A DNA stretch of 64,000 bases from an uncultured Allomuricauda sp. (GCF_947495325.1 NZ_CANLYK010000003.1:124001-188000), one strand, 5' to 3'; counted from the first letter of the stretch, positions 19,323-28,632 are shown. Notes: generated by a model not told the origin, from the sequence alone. Made by a program: numbers and translations.

Positions 19323-20786
19323 TTATTTATTTAAACTGGCCAAAGCCGCTTTCACTTCTTTAAAATCATCAAAGTCCACTCGCTTACCATTCGTTTCTTG
19401 ATAAGTTTCATGCCCTTTTCCCGCCACTAAAATGATATCATTGGACAAAGCCAATTTACAGGCCGCTTTTATTGCTTGCTTTCTATTTTCTATGGATAAT
19501 ACTTTTCTGGTATTTTGGGGCTCTACGCCTTTTTCCATTTCCTCAATAATCTCAGTAGGGGATTCAGTTCTAGGATTATCTGATGTAAAAATTGCCTGAT
19601 TGCTCATTTCTGAAGCGATATGACCCATAACCGGACGCTTAGACTTATCACGGTCACCACCACACCCCACTACGGTGATGACGTTTTCATTTCCAGTCCT
19701 CAATGCATTGATTGTAATCAATACATTTTTTAGTGCATCCGGCGTATGGGCATAATCAACTATTGCTGTTATCTTTTCTTTTGATATAAAATATTGAAAC
19801 CTACCATCCACATTTTCCAGTTCGCTGATAAGTTTCAAGGTTTCTAATTTTTCAAGGCCTAAAATATCTGCAGTGGCATATATGGCCAGTAAATTGTAGG
19901 CATTAAAATCTCCTATTAATTTGGACCACAATTCATTTTCATCAATCTTCAATAATTGGCCGTTGAATTGTTTTTCCAATATTTGCGCCCGATAGTCCGC
20001 ATAAGACTTGAGCGCATAGGTATATTTTTTGGCCTTTGTGTTCTGGAGCATCACCAAACCATTTTTATCATCAATATTGCTTAATGCAAAGGCATTTTTT
20101 GACAAATTGTCAAACAGTTTTTTCTTGGTATCCCTATACTCCGCAAAAGTTTTGTGATAATCTAAATGATCATGGGAAAGATTGGTGAAAATTGCTCCTT
20201 CAAAATGCAATCCTTCTGTTCTTTTTTGATGGATACCATGAGAGCTCACCTCCATAAAACAATACTCTACCCCTTCTTCATTCATTTGGTTCAGATGTCC
20301 ATTTATGGTCAACACATCCGGAGTAGTATGACTGGTAGGGTATCCTTTGTTATCCACTAAAACTTTGATGGTAGAAATCAACCCTACTTTAAAACCTGCT
20401 TTTTTAAACAAATTGTAAAGTAAAGTACTCACTGTGGTTTTACCATTTGTTCCAGTAATTCCCACCAGTTTTAAATTTTTGGAAGGATTGTCAAAATAGT
20501 TGGCTGCCATGATGGCAAGAGCACTGTTGCAATCCACAACTTTTAAATAGGTAACGCCATTAACCAGCAATTCCGGCAACTCCTCACAAATGATGGCTTT
20601 GGCACCCAATTCCACTGCTTTCTGAATGTACTTATGACCATCAGTGACCAAGCCTCGGATAGCCACAAAAACATCATCCATTTCAACTTTTCGCGAATCG
20701 AAATGAAGATGGTTTACCATTACATTGGTATTTCCACTAACAGCGGAAAGGCTAACCCCATATAATATGTCTTTCAATAACTTCAT
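19323..20786 (-). CDS. murE: UDP-MurNAc-tripeptide synthetase (meso-DAP adding)
   Basis: 487 residues, ATG start. Adds the third amino acid to the peptidoglycan stem. ATP loop GITGTNGKTTVST (109-121). The motif DNPR in TSDNPRTESP is the signature of meso-diaminopimelate-specific MurE, so the cell wall is expected to be DAP-type. The start overlaps the stop of ftsI by 4 bp. Confidence 0.97.
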   Translation of the reverse strand: MKLLKDILYGVSLSAVSGNTNVMVNHLHFDSRKVEMDDVFVAIRGLVTDGHKYIQKAVELGAKAIICEELPELLVNGVTYLKVVDCNSALAIMAANYFDNPSKNLKLVGITGTNGKTTVSTLLYNLFKKAGFKVGLISTIKVLVDNKGYPTSHTTPDVLTINGHLNQMNEEGVEYCFMEVSSHGIHQKRTEGLHFEGAIFTNLSHDHLDYHKTFAEYRDTKKKLFDNLSKNAFALSNIDDKNGLVMLQNTKAKKYTYALKSYADYRAQILEKQFNGQLLKIDENELWSKLIGDFNAYNLLAIYATADILGLEKLETLKLISELENVDGRFQYFISKEKITAIVDYAHTPDALKNVLITINALRTGNENVITVVGCGGDRDKSKRPVMGHIASEMSNQAIFTSDNPRTESPTEIIEEMEKGVEPQNTRKVLSIENRKQAIKAACKLALSNDIILVAGKGHETYQETNGKRVDFDDFKEVKAALASLNK

Positions 20787-22792
20787 GAAAGTTCCAGTAC
20801 TATTTTTCTAACTTGATTAATATCCGCTCCTTGCTCAATGGATTGCTTTCTCACTTTACCATTTCCCCGCACCTCAACCTGTAATCCCATGTTTTCTAGA
20901 AGAGAAACTGCATCCATACCGCTCATCCCTTTTACATTTGGCACCTTGGTGTACTTTTTTTGGGCTTCAGCATAGTATTTTTTATAATCGTCCTCCAATA
21001 TTTCTTCATTGGCAGCTTTTCCCATTACTTCATCAACTATAGGTGATGTTGCATAAATTTTTTGCGCCATGGACTTAAACACGGGTCCGGATACATCTGC
21101 TCCATAATACCCCACACTTTTGTCTGGTTCGTGAATTACCACGATGCAGGAATATTTTGGATTATCTGCGGGAAAGTAACCCACAAAGGATGAGATATAC
21201 GCAAGTTTATCTGGGTCTTTGGCCACGTAGTTCTTCTGACAGGTTCCCGTTTTTCCAGCCATTGAAAAGTTTTTGGAATAAAGTCCATGTCCAGTTCCAT
21301 ATTCCTTTGTCACCACATCTTTTAATAGTTGCTGTACTTTTAATACCGTTTCTTCGGAACAAATTGATTGGTTGGTCACCTCTTTGTCAAATTTTTCAAT
21401 GACCTTACTACCTTCTCTTACCGCTTTTATCAATCTGGGTTTTACAAATTCACCATCGTTCGCAATGGCATTATAAAATGCCAGAGTCTGCATTGGGGTC
21501 ATGGACACTTCATAGCCGTGTGACATCCATCCTAAAGAAATTCCTGACCATCCCTTATCGCCAGGGTATCTTATAACCGGTTTTCCCTCTCCTATTATAG
21601 ATAGGTTCAGTTTCTTGTGAAGTCCCATATTCATTAGACGGTTTACGAACTTTCCTGGTTTTTCCTTATAGTTTTCATGGATGATTTTTGCAAAAGCCGT
21701 ATTGGACGAAACCGCAAAGGCCTTTGCTGCAGAAATCTTTCCATATCCACCCCATTTTGAATCTTTAACTACTCTGTCATAGATTCGATATCTTCCTTTT
21801 TCGGTATCAATGACCGTACTTGTGTCAATGACCTTATCCTCCAATGCCGCAATCATCGACATCAACTTAAAAGTAGATCCAGGTTCGTGGGATTCCCCCA
21901 CCGCGTAGTTCAATTTTTCATAATACTTTCCTTCGGAGGTTCTTCCCAAGTTTGAGATTGCTTTTATCTCCCCCGTAGCAGTCTCCATGACCACAACACA
22001 CCCATGATCTGCTTGATATTTTTCCAATTGGCCCAAAAGTTCATGATGAGCAATGTCTTGAATATTAATATCTATAGTGGAAACTACATCCAACCCATCT
22101 CGGGGCTCCACTATATTGTCCAGACCCACAGGTTTCCATTGCCCCTTGGCTATTTTTTGCTTTAATCGCTTTCCTTCCTTGCCTCTTAAATACTGTTCAC
22201 CAAAAGCTCCATCTAAACCAACTCTGGTATAATAGCCGTTCTCATCAACTTTTTCATAGCCAATACTTCTGGCTGCCATTTTACCCAAAGGGTATTCACG
22301 TACAACTCTATGTTTTTCAATAAACCCACCCTTGTAAGGGCCCAACTCAAACAATGGAAACTGTTTTATGCGCACATAATCCAGATAGTCCACATTTCTG
22401 GCAACCAATTTATAACGGTTGTCATTTGCCCTGGCCTTTCTAAAAAGCTGTCTGTAATAAGATGAACGTTTACCGAAAAGATTTCCCAAGGAATCTGAAA
22501 GTGCGGCAATATTATCCTGAAAGTTCTCTTTGGAAACGGTTTTGGCGTCAAAACGGATTTCATATTTTGGTACGGAAGCCGCCAATAGGCTACCGTCATC
22601 AGAATACAGGTTACCTCTATTGGGTTCGATAGTGAACATCTTCTCCGTATTGTTCAGGGCAAGCTCCTTGTAATCCTCGCCCTTTATCATTTGGATATCC
22701 ACCAACTTCACCACTACGCAAATGGAAAAAACAACAAGACAGCCTGCAACCAGGTACAGCCTATTCATGATATTTTTTTCTGTTATTGCCAC
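20783..22792 (-). CDS. ftsI: Penicillin-binding protein FtsI with PASTA domain
   Basis: 669 residues, start GTG 22792 (ATG at 22768 is an in-frame alternative). Septal transpeptidase of class B. Membrane helix about 13-32, pedestal domain, then the transpeptidase with SxxK in PGSTFKLMSM, SxN in SSNTAF and KTG in AGKTGTCQ. The last 60 residues form one PASTA domain (KVPNVKGMSGMDAVSLLENM), which is absent from E. coli FtsI. The start overlaps the end of ftsL by one base (TAGTG). Confidence 0.96.
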   Translation of the reverse strand: MAITEKNIMNRLYLVAGCLVVFSICVVVKLVDIQMIKGEDYKELALNNTEKMFTIEPNRGNLYSDDGSLLAASVPKYEIRFDAKTVSKENFQDNIAALSDSLGNLFGKRSSYYRQLFRKARANDNRYKLVARNVDYLDYVRIKQFPLFELGPYKGGFIEKHRVVREYPLGKMAARSIGYEKVDENGYYTRVGLDGAFGEQYLRGKEGKRLKQKIAKGQWKPVGLDNIVEPRDGLDVVSTIDINIQDIAHHELLGQLEKYQADHGCVVVMETATGEIKAISNLGRTSEGKYYEKLNYAVGESHEPGSTFKLMSMIAALEDKVIDTSTVIDTEKGRYRIYDRVVKDSKWGGYGKISAAKAFAVSSNTAFAKIIHENYKEKPGKFVNRLMNMGLHKKLNLSIIGEGKPVIRYPGDKGWSGISLGWMSHGYEVSMTPMQTLAFYNAIANDGEFVKPRLIKAVREGSKVIEKFDKEVTNQSICSEETVLKVQQLLKDVVTKEYGTGHGLYSKNFSMAGKTGTCQKNYVAKDPDKLAYISSFVGYFPADNPKYSCIVVIHEPDKSVGYYGADVSGPVFKSMAQKIYATSPIVDEVMGKAANEEILEDDYKKYYAEAQKKYTKVPNVKGMSGMDAVSLLENMGLQVEVRGNGKVRKQSIEQGADINQVRKIVLELS

Positions 22793-23109
22793 TACTTATC
22801 TGATTTAACTTTTATTTTCTGCGGAGGATTCACTGATGGAATCAACCCTTCAGCCACTACTGATTCCCGTAATGTTGATTCCAATTTTAATTGTTGGACA
22901 GTAGATCTATGTTCAAAAAACTCACTTTTAAGTTTTCGGACCTCTTCACTTAAGGCGGCAATCTCATGGACTTTTTTATCCGCTTTGTGGCTACTGGAAA
23001 TCATCATAGCAGCCAAAAAGGAGGCAAAAAACAGGAACATCCAATTTTTTGGCGCATCTCCACTTACCAAAAATTTTCCTTTTAATATGTCCAGTAATCC
23101 TTTTTTCAT
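22792..23109 (-). CDS. ftsL: FtsL-like cell division protein
   Basis: 105 residues, ATG start. Short cytoplasmic part, one membrane helix (about 22-40, WMFLFFASFLAAMMIS), then a predicted coiled coil with regular Leu spacing (EIAALSEEVRKLKSEF). This topology and the position between rsmH and ftsI identify it as the FtsL-type partner of FtsQ and FtsI. Sequence identity in this family is very low, so function rests on context. Confidence 0.85.
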   Translation of the reverse strand: MKKGLLDILKGKFLVSGDAPKNWMFLFFASFLAAMMISSSHKADKKVHEIAALSEEVRKLKSEFFEHRSTVQQLKLESTLRESVVAEGLIPSVNPPQKIKVKSDK

Positions 23110-23124
23110 TTTGTTCTCTATATT

Positions 23125-24027
23125 CTAAATCCGTTCCGCTATGCGAAGTTTTGCACTTCGTGCTCGGTTGTTCAATGCTATTTCATTGGCTGATGGCGTA
23201 ATCAATCCTCCTACTTTTTTTAGCGGAACATTTATATTTCCGTAGAAATCCTTTTCCGCTTCTCCTTCAAATTTCCCATCCCGGATAAAACGTTTCACCA
23301 ATCTATCTTCTAGAGAATGGTAACTGATCAAACTTAATCGCCCACCTTCTTTTAAAACCTCTGGAGTTTGTTGCAAAAACTCCTTGAGCACGGCTATCTC
23401 TTGATTCACCTCAATCCGTATTGCCTGATAAATCTGCGCCAAAATCTTGTTCTCCTTCATTTTGGGCAGAAATCGCTTCAAAACCAATTTCAACTGCTCC
23501 GTTGTTTTAATAGGAGTTTCCAATCTTGATTCAACAATGGTTTTCGCAATGGCATTTGCATTGCGTAATTCACCATATTGAAATAAAACCGATGCTAAAT
23601 TTTCTTGGGAATATGAATTGACCACTTGATGGGCCGATAATTCATTGTTTCTGTTCATCCGCATGTCCAAATCAGCGTCAAAACGAATTGAAAAACCACG
23701 TTCCGCTTCATCAAACTGGTGGGAAGAAACTCCAAAATCTCCTAAGATTCCATCAACTTTCCGAATGCCATAGAACTTTAAAAACTGTTTTAGAAATTGA
23801 AAATTCTGATTGATCAGTTGAAATCGGTCATCATCTATAGTATTTGCCAAGGCATCCTCATCTTGGTCAAATGCAAACAACCTTCCTTCACCACCCAATC
23901 TTTTCAATATCTCCTTGGAGTGCCCTCCGCCACCAAAAGTGACATCTACATAAACTCCATTTTTTTTTATATCCAATCCGTCCACTGATTCTTTCAGTAG
24001 CACTGGATTATGGTACGGACTAATCAT
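23125..24027 (-). CDS. rsmH: 16S rRNA (cytosine-1402-N4)-methyltransferase
   Basis: About 300 residues from ATG 24027 (MISPYHNPVLLKES); an upstream TTG at 24036 is less likely. SAM-dependent methyltransferase acting on C1402 of 16S rRNA, also called MraW. SAM site VDVTFGGGGHSKEIL, then FDQDEDAL, GILGDFGVSSHQ and the family motif SYHSLEDRLVKRF. The start overlaps mraZ by 8 bp, the usual mraZ-rsmH pair. Confidence 0.97.
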   Translation of the reverse strand: MISPYHNPVLLKESVDGLDIKKNGVYVDVTFGGGGHSKEILKRLGGEGRLFAFDQDEDALANTIDDDRFQLINQNFQFLKQFLKFYGIRKVDGILGDFGVSSHQFDEAERGFSIRFDADLDMRMNRNNELSAHQVVNSYSQENLASVLFQYGELRNANAIAKTIVESRLETPIKTTEQLKLVLKRFLPKMKENKILAQIYQAIRIEVNQEIAVLKEFLQQTPEVLKEGGRLSLISYHSLEDRLVKRFIRDGKFEGEAEKDFYGNINVPLKKVGGLITPSANEIALNNRARSAKLRIAERI

Positions 24028-24475
24028 CGTCAGCAAAAATCTCCTCCGCTAAGTCCGCGTAGTCTTTTTCACTCTCAGCCAAAATCTCCTCATACTTGTC
24101 CTTGTTCCAAATCTCTATCTTATCAAAAACAGCATTTAGCACCACTTCCTTTCCAATTTCGGCATAGGCAACCAAATTTTTTGGTATCTGCAACCTTCCG
24201 GTATCCCCATCAATCGAGACCTCTTTCATTCCCGCCACAAAGTTTCTCACAAAGGCATCATACTTTCTATTGATCTTGCTTTTCTTCAGTACCTTCTGCA
24301 TCAACTCATCAAATTCAGTCTTAGGATACAACTCAAGACACTGCTGAAAAACGGACCGCTTTATTATAAAGCCATCGTTTAAAACGGGCAGCAACTGATT
24401 CTTTAAGGAAATAGGCAATATTACCCTTCCTTTGGTATCAGCTTTACAGTCATGTTGTCCTATGATATGGGTCAC
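24020..24475 (-). CDS. mraZ: Transcriptional regulator MraZ
   Basis: 151 residues, start GTG 24475; no ATG is available, and the family N-terminus fits (xxxIGQHDCKADTKGRVILP). Two AbrB-like SpoVT half-domains, each with the DxKGR-type motif (KADTKGRVILP at about 11-21, IDGDTGRLQIPKNL at about 93-106). In E. coli MraZ forms a ring, binds GTGG direct repeats in front of its own gene, and represses the dcw operon. Matching repeats are present here just upstream (24521-24550). Confidence 0.95.
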   Translation of the reverse strand: MTHIIGQHDCKADTKGRVILPISLKNQLLPVLNDGFIIKRSVFQQCLELYPKTEFDELMQKVLKKSKINRKYDAFVRNFVAGMKEVSIDGDTGRLQIPKNLVAYAEIGKEVVLNAVFDKIEIWNKDKYEEILAESEKDYADLAEEIFADDD

Positions 24476-24504
24476 TAGAAATCAATTGGTTAGTAACTAT
24501 AACT

Positions 24505-24512
24505 CAAATATA
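24505..24512 (-). promoter_or_regulatory. -7 promoter element of the dcw operon
   Basis: Minus-strand TATATTTG is an exact match to the Bacteroidota -7 consensus TAnnTTTG. It lies 30 bp before the mraZ start. I see no good TTTG at -33; the MraZ boxes occupy that place. Confidence 0.65.
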
Positions 24513-24520
24513 TAGATTTT

Positions 24521-24550
24521 ATTTCCACATTTCTCCACATAAAGACACAT
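24521..24550 (-). promoter_or_regulatory. MraZ-type box array
   Basis: On the minus strand three 10-bp units run in tandem: ATGTGTCTTT, ATGTGGAGAA and ATGTGGAAAT. They share TGTG(G) at an exact 10-bp period, the geometry of the GTGG repeats bound by MraZ in Proteobacteria and Mollicutes. They lie directly upstream of the -7 element, where binding would block RNA polymerase. Two looser AGTGGAA copies lie further upstream at about 24566-24571 and 24592-24597. Confidence 0.7.
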
Positions 24551-24708
24551 TTGTTAATAAATATTCCACTTTTCATCCAAAAAGTGCTATTTCCACTTAA
24601 AAATTGATTGTTCTGTCTACAATTGGGATTTTTAAAAATTTTATCACGGATAGTAAAAGTGATATTTTAGGGTATTAAAAACCTGGAATATGTGTGAGTT
24701 GAATTGCC

Positions 24709-24716
24709 TATATTTG
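24709..24716 (+). promoter_or_regulatory. -7 promoter element of the hydrolase-engB unit
   Basis: TATATTTG matches the TAnnTTTG consensus exactly and lies 25 bp before the ATG at 24742. No clear -33 TTTG is seen. Confidence 0.55.
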
Positions 24717-24741
24717 CCCACTTAGGACCAACTAATTTTAG

Positions 24742-25506
24742 ATGGAAGAGCAAATTATCGAGGAAGGTAAATACAGATATATTGAAATAGGAGAAGGTAC
24801 TCCTATGATTATACTGCATGGACTCATGGGTGGATTGAGCAACTTCCAGGGGGTATCTGAATATTTCCCCTCAAAGGGATATCAGATCTTAATACCAGAA
24901 CTCCCAATCTATGATATGCCAATGCTTAAAACCACCGTTAAGAATTTTGCAAAGTTTTTGGAGGATTTCATAGAGTTCAAGGGACTAAAAGATGTAATTC
25001 TTTTGGGCAATTCACTTGGTGGACACATTGGTCTTTTACATACCAAGATGTTTCCTAAAATGGTAAAGGCCTTGGTCATTACTGGAAGCTCCGGTCTTTA
25101 TGAAAAAGCAATGGGCGATGGTTATCCCAGACGTGGTGACTATGAGTTTATAAAAAAGAAGGCCGAGGACGTTTTTTACGATCCAGAAGTTGCCACAAAA
25201 GAAATTGTGGACGAGGTATTTGCCACCATCAACGACCGTATGAAATTGGTGAAGACCTTATCTATTGCAAAGAGTGCGATTCGGCACAATATGTCCAAAG
25301 ACCTTCCCCATATGAACACCCCAACTTGTATTATCTGGGGCGAGAATGATACGGTAACCCCTCCTGAGGTTGCCAAAGAGTTTCATGAATTGCTCCCAGA
25401 TTCAGATTTGTTCTGGATAGAAAAATGTGGTCACGCACCCATGATGGAGCATCCCGAGGATTTTAATAAAATTCTGGAAGCTTGGCTTAACAAGCGAAAT
25501 TTCTAA
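24742..25506 (+). CDS. Alpha/beta-fold hydrolase
   Basis: 254 residues, ATG start. Soluble alpha/beta hydrolase. The oxyanion loop region is ILHGLMGG (about 24-31), the nucleophile elbow GNSLGG (about 92-97, Ser as nucleophile), the acid Asp in WGENDTVTPPE, and the catalytic His in CGHAPMMEHPEDF. No signal peptide. Substrate unknown. It precedes engB by 4 bp and is divergent from the dcw cluster, an arrangement that I believe is common in Flavobacteriaceae. Confidence 0.88.
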   Translation: MEEQIIEEGKYRYIEIGEGTPMIILHGLMGGLSNFQGVSEYFPSKGYQILIPELPIYDMPMLKTTVKNFAKFLEDFIEFKGLKDVILLGNSLGGHIGLLHTKMFPKMVKALVITGSSGLYEKAMGDGYPRRGDYEFIKKKAEDVFYDPEVATKEIVDEVFATINDRMKLVKTLSIAKSAIRHNMSKDLPHMNTPTCIIWGENDTVTPPEVAKEFHELLPDSDLFWIEKCGHAPMMEHPEDFNKILEAWLNKRNF

Positions 25507-25510
25507 AGCC

Positions 25511-26119
25511 ATGAAAATTACTTCGGCCGAATTTGTAATGAGCAATTCCAATGTGGCCAAATGCCCAAACGAACCCTTACCGGAATACGCCTTTATTGGG
25601 CGGTCCAATGTTGGAAAATCTTCTTTGATCAATATGCTCATGGAGCGCAAAAGTTTGGCCAAAACTTCTGGTAGACCTGGAAAGACCCAACTCATTAATC
25701 ATTTTAAGGTAAATGAAAATTGGTTCTTGGTAGATTTACCCGGTTATGGGTATGCCCGTGTTTCTAAAAAAGATAAAAAGGTTTTTCAAAAGTACATTAC
25801 GGAGTATTTTGAAAAACGTGAACAACTGGTTTCTGCTTTTGTTTTGGTTGATATTAGGCATGATCCGCAACCGGTAGATTTGGAATTTATGGAGTGGTTG
25901 GGAACCAATGGCATTCCATTTGCGATAATCTTTACCAAAGCGGACAAGCTTAAGCCCGCTGTTGTAGAAAAACAGGCACAGGCCTATCTACAGAAATTAT
26001 TGGATGGGGTTTGGGAAGAAGCCCCTCCTCATTTTGTAACATCATCTTCCAACCGTGCTGGGCGTGTGGAACTGTTGGGTTATATTGACGCTATAAATAA
26101 GGAGCACTTTGCTTCTTAA
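25511..26119 (+). CDS. engB: Ribosome biogenesis GTPase EngB/YsxC
   Basis: 202 residues, ATG start. Small TRAFAC-class GTPase needed for assembly of the 50S ribosomal subunit. G1 loop GRSNVGKSSLINML (about 31-44), G3 DLPGYGYA, G4 TKADKL and the family end TSSSNRAGRVELL. Full length. Also called YihA. Confidence 0.96.
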   Translation: MKITSAEFVMSNSNVAKCPNEPLPEYAFIGRSNVGKSSLINMLMERKSLAKTSGRPGKTQLINHFKVNENWFLVDLPGYGYARVSKKDKKVFQKYITEYFEKREQLVSAFVLVDIRHDPQPVDLEFMEWLGTNGIPFAIIFTKADKLKPAVVEKQAQAYLQKLLDGVWEEAPPHFVTSSSNRAGRVELLGYIDAINKEHFAS

Positions 26120-26134
26120 CCATGTAACCGGATT

Positions 26135-26512
26135 TTACTTTACCCGCTCCTTCACCAAATCAACCAATCCATTGGCTGTTTCCAACTGATCAAGTTCTTC
26201 TTTGGAAATCAATACTTCCAAACCCTGCTTCCCTTCAATCAATACAATGGGAAATTTGAATTTATACCCAAACTTACTGGCATATTTTTTTGCAAACTCA
26301 TCCTTATGCAAAAAATCCATTTGAAGCTCACTCTCTTGTCTGAATTGTTTCCAAGTGCTGTTTTCCGTAATCACACCAAAGGTGATATCGCAAAGTTTAC
26401 AATCATAGGTTGATGGACTAAATACTTTGTGCATACTGTCCATTAGGGCGTTTCGCTTTCCCGAATTTGCATTGTATATGAAAATAAGTTTTTGGGTGAT
26501 TTTCTCTTTCAT
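26135..26512 (-). CDS. Small conserved flavobacterial protein, unknown function
   Basis: 125 residues from ATG 26512 (MKEKITQKLIFIYNANSG); an ATG 15 bp upstream (26527) is also open, but the A/T-rich TTTATAAA before 26512 looks more like a local start. It has the conserved-looking block IYNANSGKRNALMDS-MHKVFSPSTYDC with CKLC (two Cys). No signal peptide, membrane helix or nucleotide-binding loop. I recognise it as a recurrent flavobacterial hypothetical but cannot give a function. A decayed partial copy lies at 28494-28632. Confidence 0.75.
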   Translation of the reverse strand: MKEKITQKLIFIYNANSGKRNALMDSMHKVFSPSTYDCKLCDITFGVITENSTWKQFRQESELQMDFLHKDEFAKKYASKFGYKFKFPIVLIEGKQGLEVLISKEELDQLETANGLVDLVKERVK

Positions 26513-26599
26513 TTTATAAAAATACATCGGTTTTCTGCCAGAATGGATGGATAATGATTTATTTTACATGGATATAAACAAGTTGTGCGCAATTTGAAT

Positions 26600-27451
26600 A
26601 TGAAACATCTATTATTTGTTTTAATTGCTCTATCCATACAATCTGAGGTTTGGAGTCAGAAAGTGGCTTTAAACGAAGTTAGGGTTGAATCGGACTCAAT
26701 AATCAAAATGATTAACGTCAAAATAGCCATAGATGGTATAAAATTGGATTCTTTAAACCGAGTGAAACTTCTTGGAAATGCATCTGCGCTTACAGAAGAC
26801 TCAAAAAAGTATATTTCAGATTGGTTTTATAGTGATGATTATTTGGACAATTACGATAATCATTATACCATAGTTTTTGACTCAATACCAAATGAAGTCA
26901 ACCGATTTGAAAAAATAAATGGTACACTTCGATTATTCAATCCGAGCAAAGAAAAAAACTCCATAATTAGGGTTTCAAATGACAGCTCGACTTTTAATTC
27001 AAATATTATAACCCAAAAATCAACTAATATCAAAGTTGTTCCAATTGATGGGTTTTTGCTTCATAGCCTAAAATGGAAAAAGAGGAAGTTTAGGGAGTAT
27101 GTTCAAGGAATTGTAAGTCAAAACCAATTGAATGAAGTTTTACTATTAAAAACTTTGCATGAATACCTTGAGCAAAACAGAAAATCCAAATTCCTTAAGA
27201 ATATTTCCGATTATATACTTTTCTATATTGAAAACGATAATTTCAAGGTCGTATCAATTTTCATAGATGACCCAAACAAAGCAAAAAAACGTTTTATAAG
27301 CTCTAGACTAAATGGACCGAAATCGGCAATTTGGGGTTTCAGAAATTACGGGCCAAAATTGAACAATAATTTCGTTATCGAGGTTATACATGAAAACTCC
27401 AAGTCCGTAACTGACTTCAAGTTTGAACTATTAGAGGTGGATTTAAAATAA
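26600..27451 (+). CDS. Secreted protein of unknown function
   Basis: 283 residues from ATG 26600 (MKHLLFVLIALSIQSEVWSQ), which gives a clean signal peptide; the frame stays open upstream to a GTG at 26585. The mature part is rich in Lys, Asn and Ser and has no motif I recognise. A block around NDSSTFNSNIITQKS and a basic segment (LKWKKRKFREYV) can be noted. The gene is more AT-rich than the neighbouring housekeeping genes and lies in the accessory patch 26.1-29.3 kb, so it may have been gained recently. Confidence 0.7.
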   Translation: MKHLLFVLIALSIQSEVWSQKVALNEVRVESDSIIKMINVKIAIDGIKLDSLNRVKLLGNASALTEDSKKYISDWFYSDDYLDNYDNHYTIVFDSIPNEVNRFEKINGTLRLFNPSKEKNSIIRVSNDSSTFNSNIITQKSTNIKVVPIDGFLLHSLKWKKRKFREYVQGIVSQNQLNEVLLLKTLHEYLEQNRKSKFLKNISDYILFYIENDNFKVVSIFIDDPNKAKKRFISSRLNGPKSAIWGFRNYGPKLNNNFVIEVIHENSKSVTDFKFELLEVDLK

Positions 27452-27465
27452 AAGTATTAATCAAT

Positions 27466-27843
27466 ATGAAAGTTACAGCCGAAAAAAATGAAAAAGTTGC
27501 CACTATGATATTTGCATCCATTTATCCACATTACCTGAATAGGTTGGAGAAAAATGGAAGAACAAAAGAAGAGCTCAATCAAGTAATTGAATGGTTCACT
27601 GGTTTTGATCAAGATGCTTTACAAGCACTTATTGATGAAAAAGCAACCTTTAGAACATTTTTTCAAAAAGCTAAAATACATCCAAACGCACACCTAATCA
27701 AAGGAGTGGTTTGTGGTTATCGAATTGAAGAAATAGCCGATGAATTTGAATTGTATAAACAATGTAGACGTATGGAAAAGTTGATTGATGAATTGGCAAA
27801 AGGTCGTAAAATGGAGAAAATTTTGCGTGAAGAAAAAAAATAG
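27466..27843 (+). CDS. DUF2200-family protein
   Basis: 125 residues, ATG start. Matches the small soluble DUF2200 family: IFASIYPHYLNRLEKNGRTKEELNQVIEWFTGFD, then IHPNAHLIKGVVCGYRIEEI and the end MEKLIDELAKGRKMEKIL (shown in parts). No biochemical function is known to me. It is 14 bp after the preceding secreted-protein gene. Confidence 0.85.
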   Translation: MKVTAEKNEKVATMIFASIYPHYLNRLEKNGRTKEELNQVIEWFTGFDQDALQALIDEKATFRTFFQKAKIHPNAHLIKGVVCGYRIEEIADEFELYKQCRRMEKLIDELAKGRKMEKILREEKK

Positions 27844-27991
27844 AAACTCCTAAACTGCAATAAAACATAGTTTATCCAAAACGTTACCTGAAATTTTGAA
27901 ATATCATACGGACTTGGAAATAAAAAACTTTGAGTAGCAATGACTATAATTCATTGCGGCAGTGGCACATTAAACAAAAGCATCCTAAACC

Positions 27992-28489
27992 ATGAAAAAC
28001 AACACCTACCAAATAACCCCAAATAAATTCATCAAAACCTTATCCATCATCCATTTGGCGTTAATGATGGGCCCGGTTCTATTTGGTTTTGTGGCTTATT
28101 CCCAATCCGTAAATGCCATTCAAGATTTTTCCAACACGGAAGATGTATTCTTTATTATAGTCCCAATTATGGCCTTATCTGGAATTTTTATGGGGAATTT
28201 GCTTTTTAACAAGCTTGTAAAATCGGCTAGTAAAGCAGAAGGGCTAAAAGCTAAATTAGCAGGTTTCCAAACGGCTTCCTTAATTCGATATGCATTTATT
28301 GAAGGACCTGCATTTCTTGGGGTTATCGCATTCCAACTTACAGAAAACCTGACCTATTTATATATTGCCGGTGTATTGATACTGTTTTTATACCTACTTA
28401 GACCCACAAAGGACAAAATAGAGCGGGGATTGGAACTTAAGGGCAATGAAAAAGACCAATTCAACAACTTGGACCAACCAATTCCGTAA
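27992..28489 (+). CDS. Four-helix membrane protein, tandem copy 1
   Basis: 165 residues, ATG start. Four predicted membrane helices (about 17-36, 49-70, 95-116, 121-137) and a charged tail PTKDKIERGLELKGNEKDQF. No recognised domain. The gene at 28821-29318 is its paralog, with the same length, topology and an almost identical C-terminus. The two come from a tandem duplication recorded by the relic between them. Confidence 0.8.
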   Translation: MKNNTYQITPNKFIKTLSIIHLALMMGPVLFGFVAYSQSVNAIQDFSNTEDVFFIIVPIMALSGIFMGNLLFNKLVKSASKAEGLKAKLAGFQTASLIRYAFIEGPAFLGVIAFQLTENLTYLYIAGVLILFLYLLRPTKDKIERGLELKGNEKDQFNNLDQPIP

Positions 28490-28493
28490 CGAA

Positions 28494-28632
28494 TTACTTT
28501 TTAAATTCGAGTTTTTCTGTCAATACCTCAAAGGCGATATTGCAAAGTTTACTTTCCGTAGGTTGAGCAACCAAATACTTTATGCATACTATCCACAATA
28601 GTTTTTTGCTTTCCTGAATTTGCATAGTACAA
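28494..28632 (-). pseudogene. Chimeric relic: head of the 26135-26512 gene fused to the tail of gldC
   Basis: On the minus strand 28632-28520 matches the 5' part of the gene at 26135-26512 at roughly three bases in four (both contain ATGCAAATTC..GGAAAGC, GCATAAAGTATTT and CAAACTTTGC-like segments, allowing point changes). At about 28510-28518 the similarity switches to the 3' end of gldC (GAAAAACTCGAATT-AAAAAGTAA, stop at 28494-28496). The switch falls at CGGAAAA/ACAGAAAA, a short sequence present in both parents. The start codon region is missing (about 38-nt deletion). The frame is broken, so it is not expected to be functional. Confidence 0.8.

Noticed and set aside
28494..28632. Antisense small RNA or intact small gene between the membrane paralogs
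   Set aside because: The similarity to the 26135 gene and to the gldC end explains the sequence as a duplication relic; no start codon is left.
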